A stretch of 15,270 nt of DNA from an uncultured Bacteroidota bacterium (GTDB lineage: Bacteria; Bacteroidota; Bacteroidia; Chitinophagales; Chitinophagaceae): assembly GCA_903912435.1 (NCBI GenBank), contig CAIWHI010000234.1, forward strand, positions 1 through 15,270, in the 5' to 3' direction. Position 1 is the first letter of the stretch, and every line of letters starts with the position of its first letter. The notes beneath the pieces were generated by a model. It saw nothing but the letters and a program-made list of their open reading frames with translations, searched no databases and was not told the origin of the DNA. A program made the translations under genes and the position numbers. Shown here piece by piece: positions 1 to 7,526 of this stretch.

Positions 1-2659
1 TATCTGCACTGGTACATCATCAACACTAGGTAATGCTACAGGTGGTGGTGTATGGACCAGCAGCACAGGTGCTGTTGCTACTATTGGTTCCATTTCTGGT
101 ATTATATCTGGCCTTTCGGCGGGTACTTCTACTATTGTGTACACATTGGCTGGTGGTTGTAATAACTCAACTGTAGTTACAGTAAATAGTAGCCCTGCCG
201 CAATTACCGGTGGCGCAGTAATGTGTGTAGGATTTAATTCAACATTAAGCGATGCTACTGGTAGTGGTACATGGTCGAGTAGTAATGCAGCAATAGCAAC
301 TGTGGGGCTAGGTACAGGAACTGTTACAGGTATAGCTGCAGGTACTGCCACAATAAGTTATATAGTAGCTGGTGGATGCTCCGCAGTTAGGGTGGTTACT
401 ATTAATGCCCTGCCCGGTGCCATAGGTGGCGGAACGTCAATCTGCTCTGGTGCATCATCAACACTAACTAATTCAATAGCAGGGGGAGCCTGGACAAGTA
501 GTGACCCAACCATCTTTACAGTCGGTGGTGCTACTGGTGTAACCTCAGGTATTGCCGCAGGTACAGCAACAGCAACCTATACATTAGGAGTAGGGTGTTA
601 TTCTACAGCTACGATTACAGTAAATGCAGGTCCTGCACCAATTACCGGTACCCTTGCCATTTGCCTAAGTGGCACTTCATTTTTGAATGATGCAACAAGT
701 GGCGGAACATGGTCGAGTAGTATTAGTTCTGTTGCTACTATTAACGCAACAACCGGATTAGTAACAGGTATGACAATAGGTACATCAACCATTAGTTATA
801 CAATGCCAAGTGGTTGTTATTATACAACTGTAGTATCTATTATTTCTGCTACAGCATCACCTATTACAGGTGCGGCTAATGCATGTGTGGGTCAAACAAC
901 TACATATAGCAATGCAAGTATTGGTGGTGCATGGTCGAGCAGTAACCCGGCTGTTGCTACCATTACCGGGGCAACAGGTATTGTTACAGGTGTTACAACC
1001 GGTATTGTCACAATCAGTTATAATGTTACCACATCTTGTGGCCCGGCACTTTCTACGAAAACTATAAGTGTTGAAGCCTTACCTTCAGTAAGCTCCATTA
1101 CAGGCTTGCTTAATCTATGTCTGGGTGGTAGTACTACTTTGACAGATGTTACTCCATCAGGTACATGGAGTAGTAGCACACCAGCCATTGCCACCATTAG
1201 TGCTGCTGGGGTAGCAACTGGCGTATCAGTTGGTACATCTACAATCAGTTATACCGTCACCAATTCTTTTGGTTGTAATAATAGTGCTACAGCGGTAATG
1301 TCGGTGACAAACTCATTTGTATCAACTATTACGCCTTCAGGGCCTACTACATTCTGTACAGGCGGTAGTGTATTATTAAGTGCATCAACTGGGGTGGGGT
1401 ATACTTACCAATGGCAAGTAGGTGGTGTGAATATTGCGGGTGCAACAACACCATCATTATTGGTAACTACTGCTACAGGAAATTATAATGTGGTGATTTC
1501 TAATGGTTCAGGATGTACATCATTATCCAATTATATCTTCGTTACAGTTAATGCATCACATATTGTTACCCCAATGGTGGCTATTAATGCTACGCCAGGT
1601 AATGTATTATGTGTAGCATCATCAACGGTTACCTTTAATGCAATACCGACATTTGGTGGGACAGCACCATCATATGTATGGTATAAAAACGGTTTCCCTG
1701 TTGGTGTGGGTAGTTCTTATGCATATGCACCTGCAAATGGTGATGTGGTAAAGGTAACCATGACCAGTAATGATGTATGTGCGTTCCCAGATACAGCTAC
1801 CAGTAGCATGGCAATGACTATTAGTCCATTAGTTACACCTGCGGTAAGTATTTCAACCAATCCTGGTGGAATAGTATGCGTGGGTAATGATATTGCATTC
1901 ACTGCAGTTCCGGTATTTGGTGGCACTGCCCCTACTTATTTATGGACCTTAAATGGCATTAATGTTGCAACAGGACCTATTTATGTGTTGTATACACCTG
2001 CTACAGCCGATGTGGTAAAGGTATTTATGACCAGCAATTATCCATGTGTAACAACGAATAGTGCTGTAAGTAGCCCGGTGGTTGTGACAGTGAAACCAAT
2101 TGTAACAAATACCATTTCAATCAGTGTTTCACGGTCAAGTATATTAAGTGGTCAGACTGATACATTTACAGCTACAGCCCCATTTGCAGGTTTGTCTCCT
2201 GTATACCAGTGGTATATTGATGGGGTAATAGTACCAGGAGCGACAACAAGGGTTTTTGTAACTGCTGCATTAATAAATGGTCAAACTGTAAATTGCTCAG
2301 TGACAAGTAGTGACCCATGCGCTGAGCCAGCTACGGTGCTGAGCGGAGGAATAAGAGTGAATGTAGCGCCAAATAATGTTGGTAATATTAACACTAAGGG
2401 TATATTCAAGCTGGTACCAAATCCTAATAATGGTGAATTTACTATTACCGGCACACTGGCTGACCCATCGAATACCAATGCAAGTATTAAGATAGTGAAT
2501 GTACTGGGCCAGGTAATATATACAGGCACAGCAAAGGCAATAATGGGGGAAATAAATGAACATTTAGTCCTTGGAGAGAATATTAGCCGTGGATTGTACA
2601 TGGTAAGTATTACCTCGGGCGAGGAACATGCGGTGTTCCAGGTGTCTATTATTAAGTAA
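1..2659 (+). CDS. Large Ig-like repeat surface/secreted protein with T9SS type A sorting domain (5' end outside window)
   Basis: The frame is open from base 2, so the gene starts before the window; the GTG at 137 is internal. About 885 residues are visible. Six Ig-like units of the bacterial Big_2 kind come first, each with a central W-[ST]-S-S motif followed by a V-[AT]-[GS]-like turn and a T-I-S-Y-like strand. Their Trp codons start at 53, 272, 491, 710, 932 and 1166. A different Ig/PKD-like unit follows (Trp codon at 1412), then three longer units of 88-89 residues (Trp codons at 1679, 1943, 2210). The last ~84 residues (from about 2405) form a sorting domain with the P-N-P-N-N-G-E-F signature, a V-L-G-Q-V strand and a G-L-Y-M-V strand near the end. 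In known T9SS substrates this domain directs secretion across the outer membrane and is removed or anchored. The protein is probably an adhesin-like or cell-surface structural protein. No enzymatic domain is visible in the part present. Ser, Thr, Gly and Ala dominate the composition. Confidence 0.93.
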   Translation, partial: ICTGTSSTLGNATGGGVWTSSTGAVATIGSISGIISGLSAGTSTIVYTLAGGCNNSTVVTVNSSPAAITGGAVMCVGFNSTLSDATGSGTWSSSNAAIATVGLGTGTVTGIAAGTATISYIVAGGCSAVRVVTINALPGAIGGGTSICSGASSTLTNSIAGGAWTSSDPTIFTVGGATGVTSGIAAGTATATYTLGVGCYSTATITVNAGPAPITGTLAICLSGTSFLNDATSGGTWSSSISSVATINATTGLVTGMTIGTSTISYTMPSGCYYTTVVSIISATASPITGAANACVGQTTTYSNASIGGAWSSSNPAVATITGATGIVTGVTTGIVTISYNVTTSCGPALSTKTISVEALPSVSSITGLLNLCLGGSTTLTDVTPSGTWSSSTPAIATISAAGVATGVSVGTSTISYTVTNSFGCNNSATAVMSVTNSFVSTITPSGPTTFCTGGSVLLSASTGVGYTYQWQVGGVNIAGATTPSLLVTTATGNYNVVISNGSGCTSLSNYIFVTVNASHIVTPMVAINATPGNVLCVASSTVTFNAIPTFGGTAPSYVWYKNGFPVGVGSSYAYAPANGDVVKVTMTSNDVCAFPDTATSSMAMTISPLVTPAVSISTNPGGIVCVGNDIAFTAVPVFGGTAPTYLWTLNGINVATGPIYVLYTPATADVVKVFMTSNYPCVTTNSAVSSPVVVTVKPIVTNTISISVSRSSILSGQTDTFTATAPFAGLSPVYQWYIDGVIVPGATTRVFVTAALINGQTVNCSVTSSDPCAEPATVLSGGIRVNVAPNNVGNINTKGIFKLVPNPNNGEFTITGTLADPSNTNASIKIVNVLGQVIYTGTAKAIMGEINEHLVLGENISRGLYMVSITSGEEHAVFQVSIIK
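2..1321 (+). repeat. Six tandem Ig-like units, period 219-234 bases
   Basis: Anchoring on the central Trp codon gives spacings of 219, 219, 219, 222 and 234 bases, so the first four units are exactly 73 codons apart. Each unit has one Cys about 17 residues before the Trp and a second Cys near its end; in units 1-5 the two are 51 positions apart, in unit 6 they are 52 apart. The DNA of the units has diverged, with only short identical stretches around the W-S-S-S codons at about 272, 710 and 932. This points to old duplication under protein-level selection rather than recent slippage. Confidence 0.9.
1555..2370 (+). repeat. Three tandem longer Ig-like units, period 264-267 bases
   Basis: A second repeat family lies between the short units and the sorting domain of the same protein. 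The recurring pattern is V-T-x-x-[VI]-x-I near the start, F-G-G-T-A-P or a variant before a Y-x-W strand, then D-V-V-K-V or a variant and T-S-[NS]-[DY]-x-C. The Trp codons start at 1679, 1943 and 2210. The third unit has lost the first Cys and the F-G-G-T-A-P form (it reads F-A-G-L-S-P). The pattern resembles Ig-like domains common in secreted Bacteroidota proteins; I cannot assign a specific ligand. Confidence 0.8.
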
Positions 2660-2678
2660 ATGATTTTTGTTTAAAATC

Positions 2679-2710
2679 AGGGGTGCTATCTTATAGGTGG
2701 CACCCCTTTT
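2679..2710 (+). terminator. Rho-independent terminator after the Ig-like repeat gene
   Basis: Bases 2679-2690 pair with 2696-2707 to give a 12-bp stem (two G-T pairs in the upper part) around the 5-base loop TTATA. The stem is followed directly by a T run (2707-2710, then more T after AG). It lies 20 bases after the stop codon. Upstream A-rich sequence could let it work weakly on the other strand as well. Confidence 0.88.
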
Positions 2711-2765
2711 AGTTTTATATACTGTTGCCGATTAAGAAAGGAAACTAAAAATTAATTGTCCTGGT

Positions 2766-2795
2766 TTTGATTTGAAGTGAAATGTTTCTATTTTG
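2766..2795 (+). promoter_or_regulatory. Possible Bacteroidota-type promoter for the kelch-like lipoprotein gene
   Basis: TTTG at 2766-2769 is followed 19 bases later by TATTTTG at 2789-2795. This resembles the Bacteroidota pattern of TTTG about 19 bases before TAnnTTTG, although the second box is one base short. It would give a leader of roughly 80 bases before the GTG start at 2883. The preceding strong terminator makes a separate promoter in this gap likely; the exact site is inferred. Confidence 0.4.
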
Positions 2796-2882
2796 TCATC
2801 TCGTTTTTTCATTATAGGATTAGTTTATCCTTTATTGATAAGATGTTTATTCATTAACGTAATTTAAACAAAAAATCAAATC

Positions 2883-4496
2883 GTGAGCAAAAAGTTACTT
2901 TTATTTGGAATGGCCCTAATGATGGCATTCGTATTTAGTTGCAAAAATTCACCTGAAACCAAGGCTGGAAATACAGAAACCAAGCCTCCTTATACAATAC
3001 AATTGGAAGAGATTGTAGTGCCTAATCTTCCAGACTTACATTCGTTTACCCATGGTATTTATCAGGACAAAATAGTATTAATAGGTGGAAGAACCAGTGG
3101 ACTGCATGCCTTTAGCTACACATTCGCCCATTCACTTTCCAATGATTCAGTATTTGTAATTGATACAAAAAATTGGGCTGATCCACAAAAATGGACAATT
3201 AAGAGTCTGCATTTTTCGAAAATAATACTTCCGAACCAGGAGGACAGTGCAAAATTTGTAACCCAACTCCAAAGTCCGCAAATGATGAAATTCCTGGATA
3301 AGCGGGTTTTTTATTCCAATAATGCTGAATTTTATACTAAGAATAATGTGCTTTATCTGTATGGAGGCTTGATAGGTGGTCCAAATAAATCAGCGAATTC
3401 TAATCCAACAACTGCCCCATATTTAACAGCAATTAATCTCCCTGATATTATTGACCTGGTGGAAGGCAATAAGGCTTTAAAAGCTAATTCCATCAGACAA
3501 TTGTATGATACTAGTTTTGGTATTACTGGTGGTGAGATTGAAATTATGAACAACAAAACATACCTGGTATTTGGTTGGCATTATGATAATGCTAACAGCC
3601 AGCAATATTATTCCCACCAGATAAAATCATTTACTATTACCGATGATGGTACAACTTTAACGCCAAGTGCTATTACTTCATGGAATGATGGATATCCAAA
3701 TGATACCGATGCAGCAGTAGCTGATAATGGAATTTACCGCAGGCGTGATGGCACAATGAGTGCTATGATAAATCCGGCTAACGATAGCAATATCTTATTG
3801 TATTATGCAGGGGTATTTAAAAGTGGTGCTACTAATTTTACTTCTGTGGTACGTATTACTGATAATGGGGCGAAAGAAATTGATTCGAATTCGTTTACCA
3901 TGCGCTCTAATATCTATACCTGCCAGGTAGTACCTGTTTTTAGCAAGTCTAGAAAAGAATCATATGCATCACTTATAGGGGGTATAACCAATACAACATT
4001 TAATGCTGAAGGAGCAGGCAATTATCCGATAAAATTAACCGAAAAAACAGCTAAAATTATTGATACAATAGGTAAGTCACAGAATTTTACTTTCGTGCCA
4101 TTTACCAATCGTATTTCAACAGTTTGCCTGAATGCTAAAGGTGAATTATCTCAATATATGTTGGCGGATTCTTTCCCCCCATCTAAAAACACCTATCATT
4201 TCAAAGATGATTCGGTGAAGGCAGGTGGAGCTTTGTATAATGGGGCTGAATCTGAACTACTATGGACAATGGATAGCAAGTATTTAGTAAATGGTATGAT
4301 TAATTATGATGCATTAATTGCCACTAATAAGGATGGCGCAACTGTAGGTTATATTTATGGCGGTATTCTTTCATCGCTTCCTAATGTGTTGGCCAAAGGG
4401 TTCCCTGCTAATCAGAATGGAGGCTCGCTTGGATATTCAAAGGCAAGCAACAGGCTCTTTAGAGTGAAAATTGTACCGTTGCCACAAATACTATAA
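2883..4496 (+). CDS. Kelch-like beta-propeller lipoprotein
   Basis: The 537-residue product starts at GTG. Its first 20 residues form a lipoprotein signal: K-K, a hydrophobic stretch, then the lipobox V-F-S-C with Cys20 as the lipidated residue. A short polar linker follows. Kelch-like strands recur: G-I-Y-Q-D-K-I-V-L-I-G-G-R (about 58-70), N-N-V-L-Y-L-Y-G-G (154-162), N-K-T-Y-L-V-F-G (224-231) and V-G-Y-I-Y-G-G (488-494). The pattern of a short beta strand ending in G-G suggests a beta-propeller anchored in the envelope. No catalytic residues are evident, and the function is unknown. The GTG start is supported because it directly precedes the signal peptide and no in-frame ATG offers a better choice. 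Terminators on both sides make it a single-gene transcription unit. Family assignment rests on motif pattern only. Confidence 0.85.
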   Translation: MSKKLLLFGMALMMAFVFSCKNSPETKAGNTETKPPYTIQLEEIVVPNLPDLHSFTHGIYQDKIVLIGGRTSGLHAFSYTFAHSLSNDSVFVIDTKNWADPQKWTIKSLHFSKIILPNQEDSAKFVTQLQSPQMMKFLDKRVFYSNNAEFYTKNNVLYLYGGLIGGPNKSANSNPTTAPYLTAINLPDIIDLVEGNKALKANSIRQLYDTSFGITGGEIEIMNNKTYLVFGWHYDNANSQQYYSHQIKSFTITDDGTTLTPSAITSWNDGYPNDTDAAVADNGIYRRRDGTMSAMINPANDSNILLYYAGVFKSGATNFTSVVRITDNGAKEIDSNSFTMRSNIYTCQVVPVFSKSRKESYASLIGGITNTTFNAEGAGNYPIKLTEKTAKIIDTIGKSQNFTFVPFTNRISTVCLNAKGELSQYMLADSFPPSKNTYHFKDDSVKAGGALYNGAESELLWTMDSKYLVNGMINYDALIATNKDGATVGYIYGGILSSLPNVLAKGFPANQNGGSLGYSKASNRLFRVKIVPLPQIL

Positions 4497-4509
4497 TTAT
4501 TTTCATATT

Positions 4510-4558
4510 GATGCCGGAGCCTTTGTTTTTCAGCATGGCTCCGGCATCTTTGTTTTTT
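4510..4558 (+). terminator. Strong rho-independent terminator after the kelch-like lipoprotein gene
   Basis: Bases 4510-4521 and 4537-4548 form a perfect 12-bp, GC-rich stem with a 15-base loop, followed by TTTG and a run of six T. It starts 13 bases after the stop codon. Confidence 0.92.
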
Positions 4559-4624
4559 ATGTGTCAGTATAATGTTTATTACTGGTCTAACATTTAATTT
4601 CGGTACATTGCATAAAAGCAGATT

Positions 4625-4930
4625 ATGGGAAAGACAATAGTTATTGTGTATTTATTGAGTGATAAGGCTACAACTGTGACTATTAAGCTGCAATATGTGA
4701 TAGAACGGGCAGAAAACCTGCAAACGATTACCTGCACTGTTGTTAAGGGGGGTGATTCAATTCCACTGTGGCTGCATCCTCATAAATTTGATGTGAAATC
4801 AATTTTGGTGAATGGGATATATGAGACCATGTTCAATTTTGATAATGATACCAAATGCCTGGATGCAACCTTGTTTATAGACCAGGCATATGCCGAAATA
4901 ATGGCTGCTGAACATTTATTGGTAGTATGA
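4625..4930 (+). CDS. Small protein of unknown function (101 aa)
   Basis: I do not recognise this protein. It starts at ATG 4625 and has no classical signal peptide; the N-terminal hydrophobic stretch (I-V-I-V-Y-L-L) is short and followed by a charged, strand-rich sequence. The middle looks like alternating beta strands (V-T-I-K-L-Q-Y-V-I, T-I-T-C-T-V-V) and the end looks helical (D-Q-A-Y-A-E-I-M-A-A-E). It is probably a small cytoplasmic alpha/beta protein. A TACATTGC box at 4604-4611 could be a weak -7 element, which would give a very short leader. The gene lies just after a strong terminator, so it must have its own promoter if expressed. No partner is evident from the neighbours. Confidence 0.65.
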   Translation: MGKTIVIVYLLSDKATTVTIKLQYVIERAENLQTITCTVVKGGDSIPLWLHPHKFDVKSILVNGIYETMFNFDNDTKCLDATLFIDQAYAEIMAAEHLLVV

Positions 4931-5058
4931 AAAAAATCTGCTCAGGAATTAATAAAATCGAAATAGGAGACAACAATTAATTTGGCCTGGTCGAACCTTG
5001 TGTGCTTTTTATTCTTAAATTTACACATCAATACAATTTAAAGTATCATCGCTACATA

Positions 5059-5523
5059 ATGGTATCCAGGTCAATTGTCACCAGATTAGTTTTTTTTGTT
5101 TTGCTTATGCTTAGTGCTTATAGCTCATTTGGACAGGCTCCTTGCGATGAAAGGAAAAAGTATAATCTGATGCATAATTCCTACCAGTGTAAATGGACTT
5201 ATTATCCTCTGAAGGAAACGGTGAGTGGGGTAGTGTTGAAACATGAGCGCAAGGTGGAACCATGTGGTGCTTTGGCCTCAGCGACTATTACCATAATTAA
5301 AACAGCCACTGATACCATAAGGGTTCTTGACCTGTGTAGTGAAAACAATTTCCTGAAATGGGAAAAAGTAAAGGTTTATGTTGCTGAAGAACCCAATTAT
5401 CAGGTCTATATACCATTTTACTACGATGTAATAGACCTTACAACTAACCAGCACGTAGCCCGAACCAATGAGTTTGATGAAAAGGTAATGAGAACCACCT
5501 GGGGTACTATAGAAAGTGAATAA
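5059..5523 (+). CDS. Secreted protein of unknown function (154 aa)
   Basis: The open frame reaches back to a GTG at 5002, but ATG 5059 is preferred because it directly begins a good signal peptide: M-V-S-R, a basic residue before a V-F-F-V-L-L-M-L core, then S-S-F-G with Gln26 next. Cleavage before Gln fits the Bacteroidota preference for Gln at +1. The mature part, about 129 residues, has four Cys (C-D-E-R-K-K, Y-Q-C-K-W, E-P-C-G-A and D-L-C-S-E), enough for two disulfides. Its middle and end are strand-rich (S-A-T-I-T-I-I-K, Y-Q-V-Y-I-P-F-Y-Y-D-V). It is probably a small periplasmic or outer-surface beta protein. I do not recognise the family. It converges on the DUF445 gene with a 7-base gap. 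Confidence 0.72.
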   Translation: MVSRSIVTRLVFFVLLMLSAYSSFGQAPCDERKKYNLMHNSYQCKWTYYPLKETVSGVVLKHERKVEPCGALASATITIIKTATDTIRVLDLCSENNFLKWEKVKVYVAEEPNYQVYIPFYYDVIDLTTNQHVARTNEFDEKVMRTTWGTIESE

Positions 5524-5546
5524 CTCTTATCTAAATAAGAGATAAG
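5524..5546. other. Hairpin in the 7-base convergent gap between the secreted-protein gene and the DUF445 gene
   Basis: CTCTTAT at 5524-5530 pairs with ATAAGAG at 5535-5541 around a 4-base loop, and CTTATC (5526-5531) can instead pair with GATAAG (5541-5546). The DUF445 stop codon lies in the loop of the first form. No T run follows on either strand, so it is only a weak candidate for a shared transcription end. Confidence 0.35.
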
Positions 5547-6133
5547 CCCATTTGGATAAGCCCTATCAGCAAACCTAATACGGCAGCTACTATCTCCAGG
5601 AACCAAAATTCCTTTTTCATTACAGCCAATAATATTTCTTCCAGTTTGTCGGATGAATAGCTGGCTACTTTTTCTGTTACAATCTTTTCGATGTCTACTT
5701 TCTTACTCAATGAGTCGGTATAGCGGCTAATGATTTCGGGGAGTAGGAGGGCAATCTCCTCCATCATCCCTTCCTTTATTTTTTGCATGGTGCTATCACC
5801 CACAAACATGGCTATCATGGGCATTTTTTCCTTTAGTTTCACCTGTAAGAAATTATCAAGGTGCTGCTCAATTACAGGGTTTAGGCTGGTTAATTGTTCA
5901 GGGTCTTTGAGCATTTTGGCTATTTCATCAAAATGAATCAACTCCTTAGCAACTACTGAGCCTAGTTTTTCTGCAACCTGCCTCTGCCTTTTAGGGAATA
6001 CCCCCTGGATAGTAATACCCAGGACGCGGATTGGTTTACGGGGATGAAATAACATATAGATAGCCACCCATGTAGTAAACCAGCCAATGAAGGTAGAAAT
6101 AACCGGCTGTAGCCAAAACATTATATTACTCAT
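5531..6133 (-). CDS. DUF445 family membrane protein
   Basis: The 200-residue product has an N-terminal membrane helix (about 5-28) that runs into T-T-W-V-A-I-Y-M-L-F-H-P, then Q-G-V-F-P-K-R-Q-R at 43-51. These match the DUF445 signature (G-x-x-T-N-W-x-A-I-x-M-L-F-x-P and Q-G-x-x-P-x-R). A long, charged, probably helical or coiled-coil region spans about 50-172, and a second membrane helix closes the protein (176-199, F-W-F-L-E-I-V then L-G-L-L-I-G-L-I). The topology is therefore a hairpin with both ends in the inner membrane. The family includes B. subtilis YheB; its biochemical role is not established. This is a short version typical of Bacteroidota. T-T-W replaces the more usual T-N-W. It is transcribed away from the membrane protein gene at 6420, with a 286-base divergent spacer between. 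Confidence 0.88.
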   Translation of the reverse strand: MSNIMFWLQPVISTFIGWFTTWVAIYMLFHPRKPIRVLGITIQGVFPKRQRQVAEKLGSVVAKELIHFDEIAKMLKDPEQLTSLNPVIEQHLDNFLQVKLKEKMPMIAMFVGDSTMQKIKEGMMEEIALLLPEIISRYTDSLSKKVDIEKIVTEKVASYSSDKLEEILLAVMKKEFWFLEIVAAVLGLLIGLIQMGLSLI

Positions 6134-6205
6134 AATTTACTTGTCGTATTTCCTATTTTTTTAATAGTTCGTAAAAGGCGTTAAATCCAATTCTGAACTG
6201 TGGGG

Positions 6206-6213
6206 CGAAGGTA
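6206..6213 (-). promoter_or_regulatory. Possible -7 box for the DUF445 gene
   Basis: On the minus strand the bases read TACCTTCG, one mismatch from TAnnTTTG and close to the TACCTTTG upstream of purQ. It lies 72 bases before the ATG at 6133, a spacing like that of the purQ box. No clear -33 element was found at the usual distance. Confidence 0.4.
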
Positions 6214-6386
6214 AATTAAAATATAGAGTTGCATACAATCGTAACCAGGTGGCATCTCAATATTATGAACATTTTAAGCCAAAGTAATAATATACTACGA
6301 TAGGATTTTGTCTGATAAAAGGATAATTAATTAAGTTTGAGAGCATCTAAAATCTTAAAAGGCAATAAGAAATAGGGTATTGTTGC

Positions 6387-6393
6387 TACTTTG
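6387..6393 (+). promoter_or_regulatory. Possible -7 box for the membrane protein gene at 6420
   Basis: TACTTTG is one base shorter than TAnnTTTG and lies 26 bases before the GTG start. The same heptamer occurs at 8341-8347 before the DsbD-N-like gene. In both places TATTGTT lies two or three bases upstream (6378-6384 and 8331-8337). This is suggestive only. Confidence 0.3.
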
Positions 6394-6419
6394 GATTATT
6401 TTTAGCCCAAAATCAGTTC

Positions 6420-7406
6420 GTGCTTCAGTTATTTAGGAATAATAGTCCTTTTACTGTTATTATACTATTCATATTTGCCTTGATCATTAAGTTTCAGGTA
6501 TTGCTGCACCCTATGGTGCCACTACCTGTGCCTGGGCATTTTTTGTATAATTATATCATCAGGGGGCTGTCTTTCTTGTTTTTAAATGGTGGCTTTGGGT
6601 ATACCATGCTGGCTATTGTGCTGCTTTTTGTTCAGGCACTTTATCTTAAGAGCATAGCAACCCGACATAAATTATTCCCCCGGTATACCTACATACCGGC
6701 TTATGTTTACCTATTACTTACATCCATTTACCCACCATTCAGCAGTTTTAATGAAACATTGATAGTCAACTGGTTTCTGCTTGGGGCCGTAGATATTATG
6801 TTTAGTTTTACCCAAACGGCACATCCCCGCAAACTAATTTTTAATGCAAGCTTCCTGCTGAGCATGGCTGCAATATTTCAGTTTACCATGCTGGCCTATT
6901 TCTTTCTGTTATTGGTAGGGATGGTGATGTTCAGGTCGTTCAACCTAGGTGAGTGGTCGGTGGCAATAATGGGGTATACTACACCACCTTATTTTTTGGC
7001 ATGTATCTTATTCTTGTTCGATAGGTTTGGTCTGTATTCCCAATGGCCACATATCGGTTTTTCTTTGTCATCGCATGTGGGTTCTATTTTTTACCTAATA
7101 GTCACTATATTGGGTATCTTGATACTGCTGGCAAGTGGCATACATGCCATGCAGCAAAATGTAGCCATGAGTAATATCTACATCCGCAGGGACTGGATTG
7201 CTATTTCGTTCTACCTGATTATCTCCATTTTCATAGCATTTATGACCGATTATGGTGTAAAAAGCTCATGGCTAATTACAATGCCTGCGCTGAGTATTAT
7301 CATCAGCCATGCACTATTGATGGAGAAGAATAAGCGGTTTAGTAATTTTATCTTCTATTTCTCACTAATTTATCTTGCCTTCTGTTTGATGACTAACAGT
7401 AAGTGA
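6420..7406 (+). CDS. Polytopic inner-membrane protein, probably DUF6427-like
   Basis: The 328-residue product is very hydrophobic, with about eight or nine predicted membrane segments spread over its whole length (for example T-V-I-I-L-F-I-F-A-L-I-I-K near residue 15 and I-F-Y-L-I-V-T-I-L-G-I-L-I-L-L near 225). The N-terminal pattern L-F-R-N-N-S-P-F-T-V followed by K-x-x-x-L-L-H-P resembles the Bacteroidota-specific DUF6427 family as I remember it; this assignment is not certain. The start is GTG. It is chosen because L-Q-L-F-R-N-N-S-P begins immediately, no in-frame ATG lies nearby, and the next internal Met falls after the first membrane helix. The function is unknown. The gene stands upstream of purQ, but a purQ promoter-like box in the gap suggests separate transcription. 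Confidence 0.82.
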   Translation: MLQLFRNNSPFTVIILFIFALIIKFQVLLHPMVPLPVPGHFLYNYIIRGLSFLFLNGGFGYTMLAIVLLFVQALYLKSIATRHKLFPRYTYIPAYVYLLLTSIYPPFSSFNETLIVNWFLLGAVDIMFSFTQTAHPRKLIFNASFLLSMAAIFQFTMLAYFFLLLVGMVMFRSFNLGEWSVAIMGYTTPPYFLACILFLFDRFGLYSQWPHIGFSLSSHVGSIFYLIVTILGILILLASGIHAMQQNVAMSNIYIRRDWIAISFYLIISIFIAFMTDYGVKSSWLITMPALSIIISHALLMEKNKRFSNFIFYFSLIYLAFCLMTNSK

Positions 7407-7450
7407 TTAAGTAATTAGGGGGTAAAAGCGGAACTTGTAAATTTGACATG

Positions 7451-7458
7451 TACCTTTG
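7451..7458 (+). promoter_or_regulatory. -7 promoter box for purQ (TACCTTTG)
   Basis: The bases match TAnnTTTG exactly and continue with CA, a form common in Bacteroidota promoters. They lie 69 bases before the purQ ATG, giving a leader of about 60 bases. The leader contains a small hairpin (CAAACC at 7470-7475 with GGTTTG at 7482-7487) followed by a T-rich stretch. A good -33 box was not found; TTG at 7435-7437 is too close. Confidence 0.6.
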
Positions 7459-7526
7459 CAGGCATTAGACAAACCTTCACGGGTTTGCGTTTATTTGAAA
7501 AGAGAACACAAAAGCGCTATATATAA

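Noticed and set aside
137..139. GTG as a start codon of the Ig-like repeat gene
   Set aside because: The frame is open back to base 2, and the upstream translation is another complete copy of the repeat pattern, so the real start is outside the window.
2281..2601. Overlapping minus-strand open frames of 88-106 codons in the sorting-domain region
   Set aside because: They are antisense to a well-supported repeat and sorting-domain region and show no protein-like motifs; low-complexity coding DNA readily leaves such frames open.
6134..6419. Small RNA or short gene in the divergent 286-base spacer
   Set aside because: No open frame with a good start, no strong hairpin and no terminator were found; only the two promoter-like boxes can be supported.
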